Notes: a model not told the origin generated them from the sequence alone. Positions 8,885 to 16,617 are shown, counted from the first letter of the stretch. The stretch is 19,648 nt of DNA from Spirogloea muscicola (GCA_009602725.1 WELB01000149.1:351757-371404), one strand, 5' to 3'. Numbers and translations: made by a program.

Positions 8885-9108
8885 CTCCAAGTCGGCGTCG
8901 ACCGCGGAGCATGGTCGCTCTGGCGGCCCGCGGCAAGGAGCGCAAGTATGCAGATCACCCCCCCGGCGACGGATTCGCGGCCCTTGCCATCGACGTCCAC
9001 GGGGCTTATGGCAGCGGCTGGCTGAATCTCCTCCAGCGGCTTGCCCGGCAGGCCATCGAGCGGCGGCCGGGTCTGCCAGGGGGGCTGCCTGGCTTCAACG
9101 CGGCTCGC
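8885..9108 (+). pseudogene. fragment of a divergent LINE C-terminal region
   Basis: In frame from about 8929, KYADHPPGDGFAALAIDVHG followed by GWLNLLQRLARQAIERR aligns with KHSDHPPADEFVPLAVDVHG and QWLDLLARLARRAVSRR of copy 2. Upstream, SASTAEHG in another frame aligns with SASRAGHA, so a frameshift lies near 8915. The segment ends abruptly at about 9109, where copy 2 RT sequence begins. It is too diverged to be part of copy 2. Confidence 0.75.
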
Positions 9109-9110
9109 TC

Positions 9111-11330
9111 CCTGCCGCTACCCGTTCGGTGCTCTGCTCCAGCAACCTCCTCGCCATCGCCAAGGCCAACGGCGGAGTCCGCCCCATCGCTATCGGCGAG
9201 GTTCTGTACCGGCTGGTGGCCCGCACGCTGTGGCAGCAACATCTCGGGCAGGCGCAGGCCCACCTTGCCCCACATCAATTCGGCGCTGGGCTACGAAGCG
9301 GCGGGGAGGCTGTCGTCCACGGTGTCCGTGCGGCCCTGGATCTCCACCCTGACTGGATGGTCCTGGCGGTAGATGTGGAAAGTGCGTTCAACAGCGTCGA
9401 GCGCAGCGCCATCGCCGAGGAGCTGCGAGCGGCCTTCCCGTCCCTCATCCCCTTCTTCCGCCTGGACTACGGCCAGCCCAGCGACCTTCTATGGCGGACA
9501 GGGAGTGGCGAGATGGAGACGCTGCAGTCGAGGACGGGCACACGCCAGGGGGATCCTTTAACAGGGTTCTTCTTCGCGCTGGCTCACAGCCGCGCTCTCA
9601 GGGCCACTGCGGCGGCGCACCCCGGCGTCCTTCTGCTGTCCTACGCCGACGACACCACGCTCGTCGGCAGCCCGGGGGAGGTCTCGGCAGCCACCGTCAC
9701 CTTCCAGCAGCAGCTGGCCGCCCTTGGCATGACCATCCGCCCGGAGAAGTGTACCGCGTGGTCGCCGCGTGTCCTCCCTGCCGCCTTGCCCCTGCCGCCT
9801 GGGTGCCAAACTCCCCCAAGCGGCCTCACCATCCTTGGGGTCCCGTTCAGCACGCCAGCGTTCGTCGACGGGCAACTGCGCGTCCGCCTTCAGGAGCACC
9901 TCAAGCCAGTGGCCCGCGTCCCCGAGCTGCAGGACATGCAGCTGGCGCTTGCCATGCTCAATCGTTGTATTGTGCAGCGTCCTCACTACTTGGCGCGGAC
10001 GACCCCTCCCTGCCCCGCGGTGCTGACGGCCTACACCACATTCGACGCGGGGGTCATGGAGGGCGCGGCGGCCCTCATCCGCCACGATGGCTTCCTTGCC
10101 TTGTCAGCCGCTACGCTCCAGGCCACACTGCCCCCTGGCCAGGGCGGCCTCGGCTGCCGCTCGCTCGCGCGCGTCTGCAGGCCTGCATTCCTCGGCAGTT
10201 GGGCACAGGTCGCCACGTCGGTGGCGCAGCGCTTCCTCCATGATGGGCGGCCCCTGCTGCAGCAGGTTGTGGAGGAGGTGGCGACTGGCTCGTTGCCTTT
10301 CCAGGAGGCCCTCCGCTCAGCCCAGGATGGGTTACTCGCGGAGAATCCGGCCCTTGCAGAGAGCGTGGTCCCCTTCGCCCACCTCGCCCACACCTCCGAC
10401 TCGCAGGCGCAGGCGCGATACATGGCTGCTGTGGACAAGGCGGCGTTCACGGACACGCTGCAGCTCCTCCCCGCAAGCGACGTGCGCGGCCGTGCTCGGC
10501 TGCTGTCGGCCGCCTCCCCCGGCGCGGCAGCCTGGCTCTCTGCGCTCCCACTGTATGATGCGCTCAGGCTGCCGGACGAGCTGTTCCGCACGGCCACCCA
10601 TCGCCTGCTGGGCCTCCCCCCGCCCTGCCTGCTGGGCGTGCTGCAGTGCGAATGTGGGGAGCGGTCGACGGACCCGGCGGAGCTGGCGGCGCATCTCCTC
10701 CGCTGCGCCACTGGAGGCGAACGAACAGCTGCGCACGACCTCGTGCGTGATGCTATGTTCGGGATCTTTCAGGAGGCGGGCTACACGGTGGCGATGGAGA
10801 ACGCCTCGGTCATGCCCATCCTCGAGAGGGCTGACGGACACCATACGCGTCGTGTGGACCTGGTGGCGTCCACGCCGGAAGGTGGCGCGCGGATCATAGC
10901 CGATGTAGTCACCACCGATGTGGTCGACCGCTCCAACCTGGGGCTCTCTGCCTCGCGGGCCGGCCACGCTGCCTCGAAGGCCGCTCGCTGCAAGGCGACC
11001 AAGCACTCCGACCACCCACCTGCCGACGAATTCGTCCCCTTGGCGGTGGACGTGCACGGGGCTCTTGGGTCCCAGTGGCTTGACCTATTGGCTAGGCTTG
11101 CGCGGCGGGCTGTGTCCCGCAGAAGCGGCGAGCCAGCCGACTTCAACGCCGCGGGCTCGGGGGCTCAGGTATATCGGATGTGCCTCTCTGTATCCCTGCA
11201 GCGGTCCATGGCCCACGCTCTGCATCTGCGAGCTGGCCGTGCTCTCGCTGCGGGCTCTGGCTTTCGTCAGGGTGATAGCTTCCCGGCAGCTAGTCTGTCG
11301 GATCTGAGGCTCCTCACTCGTACGTACTGA
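9111..11330 (+). CDS. LINE copy 2: reverse transcriptase + restriction-like endonuclease (5'-truncated, open frame)
   Basis: This is an uninterrupted frame of about 740 codons to TGA at 11328-11330. It starts inside the protein: homology with copy 1 begins at 9109 with no ATG, so the element is 5' truncated. Counting residue 1 at 9129, RT motif A is VDVESAFNS (81-89, catalytic D82), motif B TRQGDPL (138-144), motif C SYADD (171-175, with the catalytic Asp pair), and thumb-proximal LGVPF (236-240). A zinc knuckle follows with C507, C509, H522 and C526, then an endonuclease motif RRVDLVA (D577) and IIADVVTTDVVD (D592). A C-terminal AVDVHGALG region comes next. The order RT, CCHC, RLE is that of early-branching site-nicking LINEs (R2/CRE-like type). 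The open frame and intact catalytic residues point to recent insertion. The missing N-terminus and promoter make independent movement unlikely. I cannot assign a named clade. Confidence 0.9.
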   Translation, partial: PAATRSVLCSSNLLAIAKANGGVRPIAIGEVLYRLVARTLWQQHLGQAQAHLAPHQFGAGLRSGGEAVVHGVRAALDLHPDWMVLAVDVESAFNSVERSAIAEELRAAFPSLIPFFRLDYGQPSDLLWRTGSGEMETLQSRTGTRQGDPLTGFFFALAHSRALRATAAAHPGVLLLSYADDTTLVGSPGEVSAATVTFQQQLAALGMTIRPEKCTAWSPRVLPAALPLPPGCQTPPSGLTILGVPFSTPAFVDGQLRVRLQEHLKPVARVPELQDMQLALAMLNRCIVQRPHYLARTTPPCPAVLTAYTTFDAGVMEGAAALIRHDGFLALSAATLQATLPPGQGGLGCRSLARVCRPAFLGSWAQVATSVAQRFLHDGRPLLQQVVEEVATGSLPFQEALRSAQDGLLAENPALAESVVPFAHLAHTSDSQAQARYMAAVDKAAFTDTLQLLPASDVRGRARLLSAASPGAAAWLSALPLYDALRLPDELFRTATHRLLGLPPPCLLGVLQCECGERSTDPAELAAHLLRCATGGERTAAHDLVRDAMFGIFQEAGYTVAMENASVMPILERADGHHTRRVDLVASTPEGGARIIADVVTTDVVDRSNLGLSASRAGHAASKAARCKATKHSDHPPADEFVPLAVDVHGALGSQWLDLLARLARRAVSRRSGEPADFNAAGSGAQVYRMCLSVSLQRSMAHALHLRAGRALAAGSGFRQGDSFPAASLSDLRLLTRTY

Positions 11331-11482
11331 GTGATCTATCCTCCCCCTGTTTTACCATAGCATCCTCAGGCCCCTTTGTAGCTGCTCACCGCTCTTAGGC
11401 CCCTCTGAACCTTTGTGAATTCTTTTTGGGCTGGCTTTTCGCAGCCCTTGCCCCCATTGGGAGTGCCACTTCTCTCCTTCGG
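11331..11482 (+). repeat. 3' UTR and tail type A of LINE copy 2
   Basis: After the stop come CCTCCCCCTGTT, GGCCCCTTTGTAGC, CCTCTGAACCTTTGTG, the stem-loop at 11428-11447, TTGCCCCC, GGGAGTGCCAC and TTCTCTCCTTC. There is no poly(A) tail. Another LINE fragment starts immediately after, at about 11482. Confidence 0.85.
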
Positions 11483-11768
11483 ATGCGGCTCTCCGAGTCC
11501 CTCCAACGCTCCCTCGCTCATGCCGTCCACTCGCGTGCCGGCCGCGCTATCGCGGCTGCTTCCGGGTCGCGTCTGAATGCATCTTTTCCTGCTTCGAGCT
11601 ACTCCGACCTGATGTTGCTCACCCGTGGGTATTGAGCTTCCTGTGTTTTCGTCGTGTTTTATTGTCTAGCTGCCTAGCTGTGTGTTTTTTTTTTCTTTCG
11701 ACATTGTCCATTCTTTCTGGGCTGGCTTTGCTGGCCCCCTTATCTGTGGGCGAGCACTTTCTTTTCTT
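11482..11768 (+). pseudogene. 5'-truncated LINE, GY subfamily, with tail type B
   Basis: About 50 codons remain: MRLSESLQRSLAHAVHSRAG, then a terminal LMLLTRGY with TGA at 11633-11635. The 3' UTR has a T10 run (11685-11694), TTGTCCATTCTTTCTGGGC, the stem-loop GGGCTGGCTTTGCTGGCCC at 11719-11737, GTGGGCGAGCA and CTTTCTTTTC. It pairs the GY ending with tail B, as at 4968-5262. Confidence 0.8.
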
Positions 11769-11784
11769 TCTTGTTGTTCTTCAG

Positions 11785-11900
11785 GCATGGTCTGGTGCGC
11801 GCTGAACAAGGCTGGCTATATGACGCGGAGACATGTGCTTAATGTGCCCAAGGTGACACTGGTGCCCACGGGCGAGCACAAGTGCAATCCGACAAGCTAA
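11785..11900 (+). other. short unassigned open frame
   Basis: The frame MVWCALNKAGYMTRRHV.. runs to a TAA at 11898-11900. The start of the open frame lies upstream in LINE tail sequence. I recognise no domain. It could be a piece of an older gene or element, or chance. Confidence 0.25.
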
Positions 11901-11904
11901 GAGA

Positions 11905-11955
11905 AGGCGCGCGGGGGCCGCATTACATCAAAGGGAGGCCGATTCGTTGTTCGGG
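11905..11955 (+). repeat. AGGCGCGCGG element, copy Z (partial)
   Basis: The sequence begins AGGCGCGCGG (11905-11914) preceded by AAGAGA. It continues CATTACATCAAAGGGAGGCC and GATTCGTTGTTCGGGC, resembling the first 60 bp of the insertion at 16459 (AAAGCGAGGCCAATTC..TTGTTCAGGC). Only the head is recognisable. Confidence 0.45.
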
Positions 11956-12034
11956 CCGAGTCTGGCGTGAACAACGGGGCACGCCTTTCCCGGCAGCCCG
12001 GTTGTTCACTTTCCCGGCCTGGCCTCTCGCAGAG

Positions 12035-12115
12035 GAAGAAGAAGAAGGCTCGCCCATAGAGAAAGAGGGGCTGGCAAAGCCAGCCCAAAAAGAATGGACA
12101 ATGTCCAAAGCCGAA
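12035..12115 (-). repeat. LINE tail type B, minus strand, detached
   Basis: GAAGAAGAAGAAGGCTCGCC, CATAGAGAAAGAG and the perfect hairpin GGGCTGGCAAAGCCAGCCC (12068-12086), followed by AAAAAGAATGGACAATGTCC, is the reverse complement of tail B. Its (GAA)n end is the clearest example of the TTC-rich 3' terminus. Confidence 0.8.
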
Positions 12116-12131
12116 GCAGAGGGGGCAAGTG

Positions 12132-12151
12132 GCTCTTTTTCTAAAAAGAGC
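12132..12151. other. AT-rich palindrome
   Basis: GCTCTTTTT and AAAAAGAGC are separated by CT. The sequence after it, GGGCTGTGAAAAGCCAGCC (about 12157-12175), is another variant LINE tail hairpin in reverse orientation. Confidence 0.8.
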
Positions 12152-12202
12152 AAAAGGGCTGTGAAAAGCCAGCCACAAAGATAGTCGGCAACCGGCTCGA
12201 AG

Positions 12203-12362
12203 GAGAAGAAGTGGCACTCCCAATGGGGGCAAGGGCTGCGAAAAGCCAGCCCAAAAAGAATTCACAAAGGTTCAGAGGGGCCTAAGAGCGGTGAGCAGCT
12301 ACGAAGGGGCCTGAGGATGCTATGGTAAAACAGGGGGAGGAGGGGGCCGAATTCGAAGTAGG
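12203..12362 (-). repeat. LINE tail type A, minus strand
   Basis: The reverse complement of the type A 3' UTR is present from the TTC-rich end (GAAGGAGAAGAAG at 12199-12211) through GTGGCACTCCCAATGGGGGC, the stem-loop (12233-12252), and CAAAGGTTCAGAGGGGCC to CAGGGGGAGGA. It stops before any coding sequence. Confidence 0.85.
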
Positions 12363-12501
12363 CCGAATGACGGGCTCGCGGCCCCGTCCCGCCCCCAGCC
12401 CGTTCTTGCGGGATCCGGTCCGTTGTTTCCGGGCTGGCCCCCTCTTCTCCTCCACGAGCGAGCGAGCAGTCGTGTGTCTCCTTCCCCCAGCCCCTACCTC
12501 T

Positions 12502-12600
12502 CCGAAGAAGAAGCGGCTCTCCCGATGGGGGCAAGGGCCGTGAAAAGCCAGCCCGAAGAGAATCGACAGAGGTTCCAAGGGGCCGAATGACGGAGGGGGC
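12502..12600 (-). repeat. LINE tail type A variant, minus strand
   Basis: GAAGAAGAAGCGGCTCTCCC, GATGGGGGCAAGGGCCGTG and AAAAGCCAGCCCGAAGAG match the reversed tail with several substitutions. The stem-loop is at 12535-12554. It is older or from another subfamily. Confidence 0.75.
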
Positions 12601-13105
12601 CTGCAAGTGTGTGTCGAGTGACGGAGGGCCCAAGGTGGTCAAATCAGTACAAAGACAGGGCGAGAACATCGGCGAGTGCACACCGCCGGCTGCTAGGACC
12701 GCTCAGCAACAACGAGTCAGCAGGTGGAGGTCACTGACTGATCATGCCCGGAAACCGGACGGCTATCAGCGAGCCCTTGTGTGCACACAGCGACTCATTG
12801 GGCAACAGCCTGCTCAACATCCCCTGTCGAGCAGCCGCGGGTCAGAGAAACCGGTCTCCGGGCAGCGCGGGTCCCTCTCTGTCCAGCCAGAAGCTGCAGC
12901 CACGGCGCGACCGGCATGCAGACGCAACGCGTGTGCCGTTGACCGCTGCCACAAAGATGGTCGCGACATGCGCAGGCGGCACGCCTGGGGCGAGAGAGCC
13001 CTGCCGCGTCGGACTCCGGCCGGCTCCCCTCGGTGACGCCGGGCACAGCGCTGCGCGCTGGCCGGCGCAGGAGCTCAGGCCGAGCGCCGAACGCCCCTTC
13101 CGACG
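12600..13105. other. GC-rich region, no recognisable gene
   Basis: Open frames exist on both strands, as expected from base composition, but none shows a domain I recognise, and no tail or RT motif is visible. It may be an old element body or host spacer. Confidence 0.4.
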
Positions 13106-13119
13106 ACGCCCTCCCCTCA

Positions 13120-13400
13120 TTTCCGGGCTGGCCAGTCACCGCCATCGCCCTCGCCGACGAGTCTTCCGACGCAAGGCAATGCTTGCGAGAGCCCAGAGTG
13201 GCAAACAGCGAAGAGGAGCTCGGTGATCCACCTGTTCGTTCTTCTGCCGGGGTGCCCAGACACAGCCTGCCCCTCTACCGGGAGACTCCATCTCCTTCTG
13301 GTGTCCCGAATCAGCCCATGGAGAGGAGGACTCTTCCAGTAGAGGGCGACGGCCGTGATGGGCCAGCCCGAAAAGAGAGACGAACAGAGTTTGAAGGGGC
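13120..13400. repeat. pair of oppositely oriented tail-C-like hairpin units
   Basis: On the plus strand TTTCCGGGCTGGCCAGTCAC is followed by CGCCATCGCCCTCGCCGACG and AGTCTTCC (about 13120-13170). Facing it at about 13322-13400, read in reverse, are the same elements: GGGCTGGCCCATCACGGCCG, TCGCCCTC and GAGTCCTCC. Related units occur at 7699 (+), 13617-13680 (-) and 13700-13735 (+). They share the GGGCTGG start with LINE tails but differ after it. Confidence 0.55.
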
Positions 13401-13404
13401 CGGA

Positions 13405-13585
13405 AGAAGAAGTGGCACTCCCAATGGGGGCAAGGGCTGCGAAAAGCCAGCCCAAAAAGAATTGACAAAGGTTCGAAGGGGCCGAAAAAGGGGACTGAAG
13501 AGGCAATGGTAGAGCAGGGGGAGGATGGATCACTCAGTAGTGACGAGTGAGGAGCCTCAGATCCGACAGAAGAGCGCCACAAGCA
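13405..13585 (-). pseudogene. LINE tail A with a few C-terminal codons, minus strand
   Basis: From GAAGAAGAAGTGGCACTCCC (13404) through the stem-loop (13434-13453) and CAGGGGGAGGATGGATCACT, the reversed tail reaches the stop region, then GAGGAGCCTCAGATCCGACAG, the reverse of codons for LSDLRLL. Homology stops near 13571, so only about a dozen codons remain. Confidence 0.8.
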
Positions 13586-13599
13586 CACAGCGACTCGAG

Positions 13600-13740
13600 T
13601 GGCCGCCGGGTGATCTGACAGCTATTCCGGTGGAAGGCGATGGCCGTGAGACGCCAGCTCAGACGCTTTTTCTGGTCCGTTCGTACCTTGCCACTCTTTT
13701 CTGGGCTGACCATTGCCGGTCATCGCCCTACGAGATCCGA
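13600..13740. repeat. further tail-C-like hairpin units
   Basis: GCTATTCCGGTGGAAGGCGA then TGGCCGTGAGACGCCAGC (about 13620-13660) is a reversed unit. TTTTCTGGGCTGACCATTGC then CGGTCATCGCCCTACGAG (about 13697-13734) is a forward unit. They continue the series at 13120-13400. Confidence 0.5.
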
Positions 13741-13950
13741 AAGGGCCCAAAGGAGAGGAAGGAACGCAAAGCAGCTACCAAGGGGCCCGAAGATGCCACG
13801 TCGCAACGGGGGAGGATGGACGGCTCGGTGGATGCGAGGGGGGAGGAGCCTCGGATCCGACGGACCGGCCGCCGGAAAGCCATCTCCCTGACTGAGGAGA
13901 GCCGGAGGACGCAGCGAGAGCACGGCCAGCACGCAGGTGCAAGGCGTGGG
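13740..13950 (-). pseudogene. 5'-truncated LINE, TY-like, minus strand
   Basis: Read on the minus strand this covers the LINE C-terminus (HALHLRAGRALA, then frame-shifted GDGFPAAGPSDPRLL) and a diverged type A 3' UTR without its final hairpin. It joins forward subfamily C sequence near 13950, where TTCCTCCGAGGAA forms a short palindrome. Confidence 0.7.
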
Positions 13951-13964
13951 CTCTTCTTCCTCCG

Positions 13965-14150
13965 AGGAAGAGAGAGGTTTGAAGAAGAAAGAAGTCTAGA
14001 CGACGAGTTTCGGCCTGTTGCAGCGCGCTCGGGCTGATGCTTTGCACCAGAATGCTGGGCGGGCTCTGGTTGGTGGCAGAAGGGCTTCGTGTCTGCCATC
14101 CGGTGTTCGGGCATCGACTAGCGACCCCTGAGTCTTCTTATTAAGCAAAG
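13965..14150 (+). pseudogene. 5'-truncated LINE, subfamily C
   Basis: CTGTTGCAGCGCGCTCGGGC encodes LLQRARADALHQNAGRAL and then SGVRAS, aligning with LQRAQAHALHQKAGRALAG..SGIRAV at 6210-6330. The frame ends DP with TGA at about 14130, followed by GTCTTCTTATTAAG. Only about 45 codons remain. Confidence 0.7.
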
Positions 14151-14218
14151 CTTGTGTGGATCTAGGGTGACCCAACTCCACAGCCTGTGCCAGGGCTCGC
14201 AGTTTCTGGGGGGGGGGG

Positions 14219-14418
14219 TGATGTGACAAGCGCACTCTATACAACACTTCGACTTGTGAACCGAGTCATCTGTTGTCCACATGTATCCTATTATTAAATT
14301 ATAGTACTCTGTTCTCGTTCGCTCTACACTGCCACGTGGAATCTCTGACCCGGCATTCGGACCCTCTACAGTCTGCCCTATCGACGTAGTACGGCAGTCG
14401 ACACTGTAGAGCACGACA
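14219..14418 (+). mobile_element. LTR-like 200-bp block preceded by a G11 run
   Basis: An 11-G run (14208-14218), which could act as a polypurine tract, is followed by TGATGTGACAAGCG.., and the block ends ..GCACGACA, giving TG...CA ends. It contains an AT-rich segment with TATTATTAAATTATAG (about 14290). Its last ~45 bp, GTCGATAGG/GGCAGTCGACA..AGCACGACA read appropriately, match the left end of the 2868-4155 insertion in inverse orientation. The orientation is inferred from the G run. No flanking duplication can be tested because the right side is poly-G. Confidence 0.45.
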
Positions 14419-14419
14419 A

Positions 14420-14450
<31 letters not shown>
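14420..14450. repeat. poly-G run of 31
   Basis: Thirty-one consecutive G lie between the LTR-like block and the AGGCGCGCGG element copy Y. The length is probably not exact in the assembly. On the minus strand it is a poly-C run like that at 1-33. Confidence 0.85.
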
Positions 14451-14451
<1 letters not shown>

Positions 14452-14455
14452 AAAG

Positions 14456-14535
14456 AGGCGCGCGGGGTGCGCACGGGATATAATTCTTCAAGCCACGAAT
14501 ACACTGTTCAGGCAGAAGCCAGTGGAAGGCTACAT
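14456..14535 (+). repeat. AGGCGCGCGG element, copy Y
   Basis: It begins AGGCGCGCGGGGTGCGCA and shares AATTCTTCAAGCCA, ACACTGTTCAGGCAGAA and GGCTACATGA in order with copy X at 16459-16606 (AATTCAAGCCATTACATTG, TTCAGGCAGAA, GGCTACATGA). Its right limit is unclear. It lies just downstream of the F-box/LRR gene's stop. Confidence 0.6.
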
Positions 14536-15578
14536 GAGAGCAGATACCTACGCCAAGGTGGCTGAGGTGGCAGTGTGACGTCAGTGCCCAAGAGTGAGCA
14601 CGTATAAGCTCACTCGGGGAGCCGAGGGAGAAACAGCTCTCAATGAGAAGGGTGAGAGCGTCGTCCACATCGATGGACGCGATAGGTAGTGTAATCAAAG
14701 CCTATGTTGTCCGGATCACATCCCCGATCGGGTTCCCAGCATCCCTCCACGACTTCTAGGTGCACTACTTCGCGCACATGCGCTCGGAGAACATGCAAGT
14801 CGTTTGCGCAGCAGTCCAACCGCAAGAGTGCACTGAGCGCAGAGGGGCCCGAAGCTCTGATGTAACCGAGTTCGGGGCACGAAGAGAGGAGGTCGAGGAC
14901 TACCTCCATCTTCACACTGTTGCATTCCGTCAAGCGCACCTCCTGCAGATGCGGGGCCGCCTTTGCGATCGCAGCCACGTCTCGCCAGTGCACTCCCGAG
15001 CAGTCGAGAGCTCTCAGGGCCCCCAGTGGCGGACAGGTCCCTGCGAGTTGCTGGTCTGGGGAGGTGTAGTCCCCAACCTTGAGAGTCGCCAGCTGGCTGC
15101 ACCCCGCGAGCGACGAAGCCAAGATGTCGCTTCCGCAAAGTGGCGGCGATGTGTACGCCACCAGGGACGTGAGGTTGGGGCACCACGCGCCGAACCTCCA
15201 GAAGCCGACGGCTGGCTCGTTGAGCAGGTGACGACACTCGAGGGAGCGAAGAGATGTCACAGCGGGTGGCGCCTGCATTGTGCCGACCAGCTCGCAAGCC
15301 TCCAAGCTCAGTCCCTCCAGCAGAGGGGCGTTGAGGGAGAATGCCATGAGGGATGCGAAACTCATCTCGAACCGCATGATCGACAGCCGCACGAGCGCCG
15401 GCATGGGCGGACAGTCCTCCAGGAGGTCGGGCATGCCGACGTGGCATTGCGATGTGTGCACATGTAGCTCGCGCAGCCGTACGCAGCTCGAAGCCAGGGT
15501 AGCCATGGCGGTGGAGGTGACGGCCGCCTCGTCGGGCACGTGGAGCTCCAGCACCTCCAGCCTCGACATGCTCGCGGC

Positions 15579-15635
15579 CTGCGAGGGGTGCAGCTAAAGG
15601 CAGCTCCAGCTCTGTTGACAGTGCAGCCTCCTCAC
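15579..15635 (-). other. probable 57-nt intron in F-box/LRR gene
   Basis: On the minus strand CCCGAG is followed by GTGAGG and the segment ends CACCCCTCGCAG before GCCGCG. It is 57 nt, keeps the frame, and contains the only in-frame stop (TAG) between two long LRR blocks. The neprosin gene also has an inferred 57-nt intron. The alternative is a simple nonsense mutation. Confidence 0.55.
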
Positions 15636-16447
15636 CTCGGGGCACTTGCCCAGAACCTCGCGCGCACATCCTACGGAGAGCTTGCGGCAATCCCGCACGC
15701 CAAAGTCCTCCAGCCGCGGGCAGCCAGCGGCCACCCGCCTGATCCCCGCGTCCGTGATGCTGCGGCAGCTTCGCACGTGGAGTCTGCGGAGCTGGGGCAT
15801 GTGGCGGGAGATCGATCGCAAGCCGTCGTCGGTGATGGCGGCAGACCACTCGTCCCTGGGCCACAGCTCCAGACCTGTCAGGCGCCGGCAGGCAGCAGCG
15901 ACGACGCGTATCTCTGCATCTGCTCGGGACGAGAGGGCATCGGGTCAGCACTCGGGTGCCTGCGAGCGCACGCGGAGCGGATCCGCCGGGCTCGGACACG
16001 GTGAAGACATCCAAGACACTTGAATAATACAGATTCATTGTAAAGGACGAAGAGAGAGACTGGGATCACAAGCTTTCAGTAGAAGAAATGTAGTGCTCCT
16101 AGTCAAAGGGTGCGTGGGACCGGCGAAGTATGCAGCAAGCGAGGTGTTGGAGGACATGTGGTGGCGTGAGGGGATCACCATCAGCTCCCGAGCAGGTCAC
16201 CGCGAGGCTCTCGAGGGCCTGGAAGCCGGCAACTTCGGCCAGGGGCACTTTCCACGTGTTGTACAACGTGAGCGCTCGCACGACGCTGCCGAGCGCGCTG
16301 ATGGCCCCAAAGGCGCGCCGCGGGTCGCCGTAAAGGTGATGACCCGCCAGCCTGACTCGCACGGCGGTGAGCGTACTGATGGCCGACAGGACGCTGAGTC
16401 CGGGGGCGTCGGCGTGGCCTCGCCCGTCGCTGAAGTCGAGACTCAGG

Positions 16448-16617
16448 CGCGTGAGAGAAGGCGCGCGGTGCGCATGAAATTAAAGCGAGGCCAATTCAAG
16501 CCATTACATTGTTCAGGCAGAAAATGCAGAAAGTGCAAAGAATGCAGCGCAAAGAATGTGGCTACATGAAAAGACGCCCTAAACTAGGAGGGCCGGAGGT
16601 GCCAAACGCGTGAGAGA
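16448..16617 (+). mobile_element. AGGCGCGCGG element, copy X: 148-bp insertion with 11-bp target duplication
   Basis: CGCGTGAGAGA occurs at 16448-16458 and again at 16607-16617. Between them lie 148 bp (16459-16606) starting AGGCGCGCGGTGCGCATG and ending GGAGGTGCCAAA. Removing the insert plus one repeat (159 bp) joins two halves of the F-box gene in frame across Pro-Ser-Leu-Thr-Arg-Leu. The element has no frame of note. A stretch AATTCAAGCC is loosely like a Pol III B box. No inverted termini and no GT-AG pair at equivalent repeat positions are seen, so a short retroposon is more likely than an ordinary intron. Confidence 0.8.

Noticed and set aside
12587-13226. Overlapping plus-strand frames of about 150 codons
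   Set aside because: They have no domain, no homologous copy elsewhere in the window and low-complexity composition. They are treated as unassigned sequence.
14716-16038. A 440-codon minus-strand frame over the LRR gene
   Set aside because: It reads the LRR exons in the wrong frame (Arg/Pro/Ala-rich); the LRR consensus lies in the adjacent frame.
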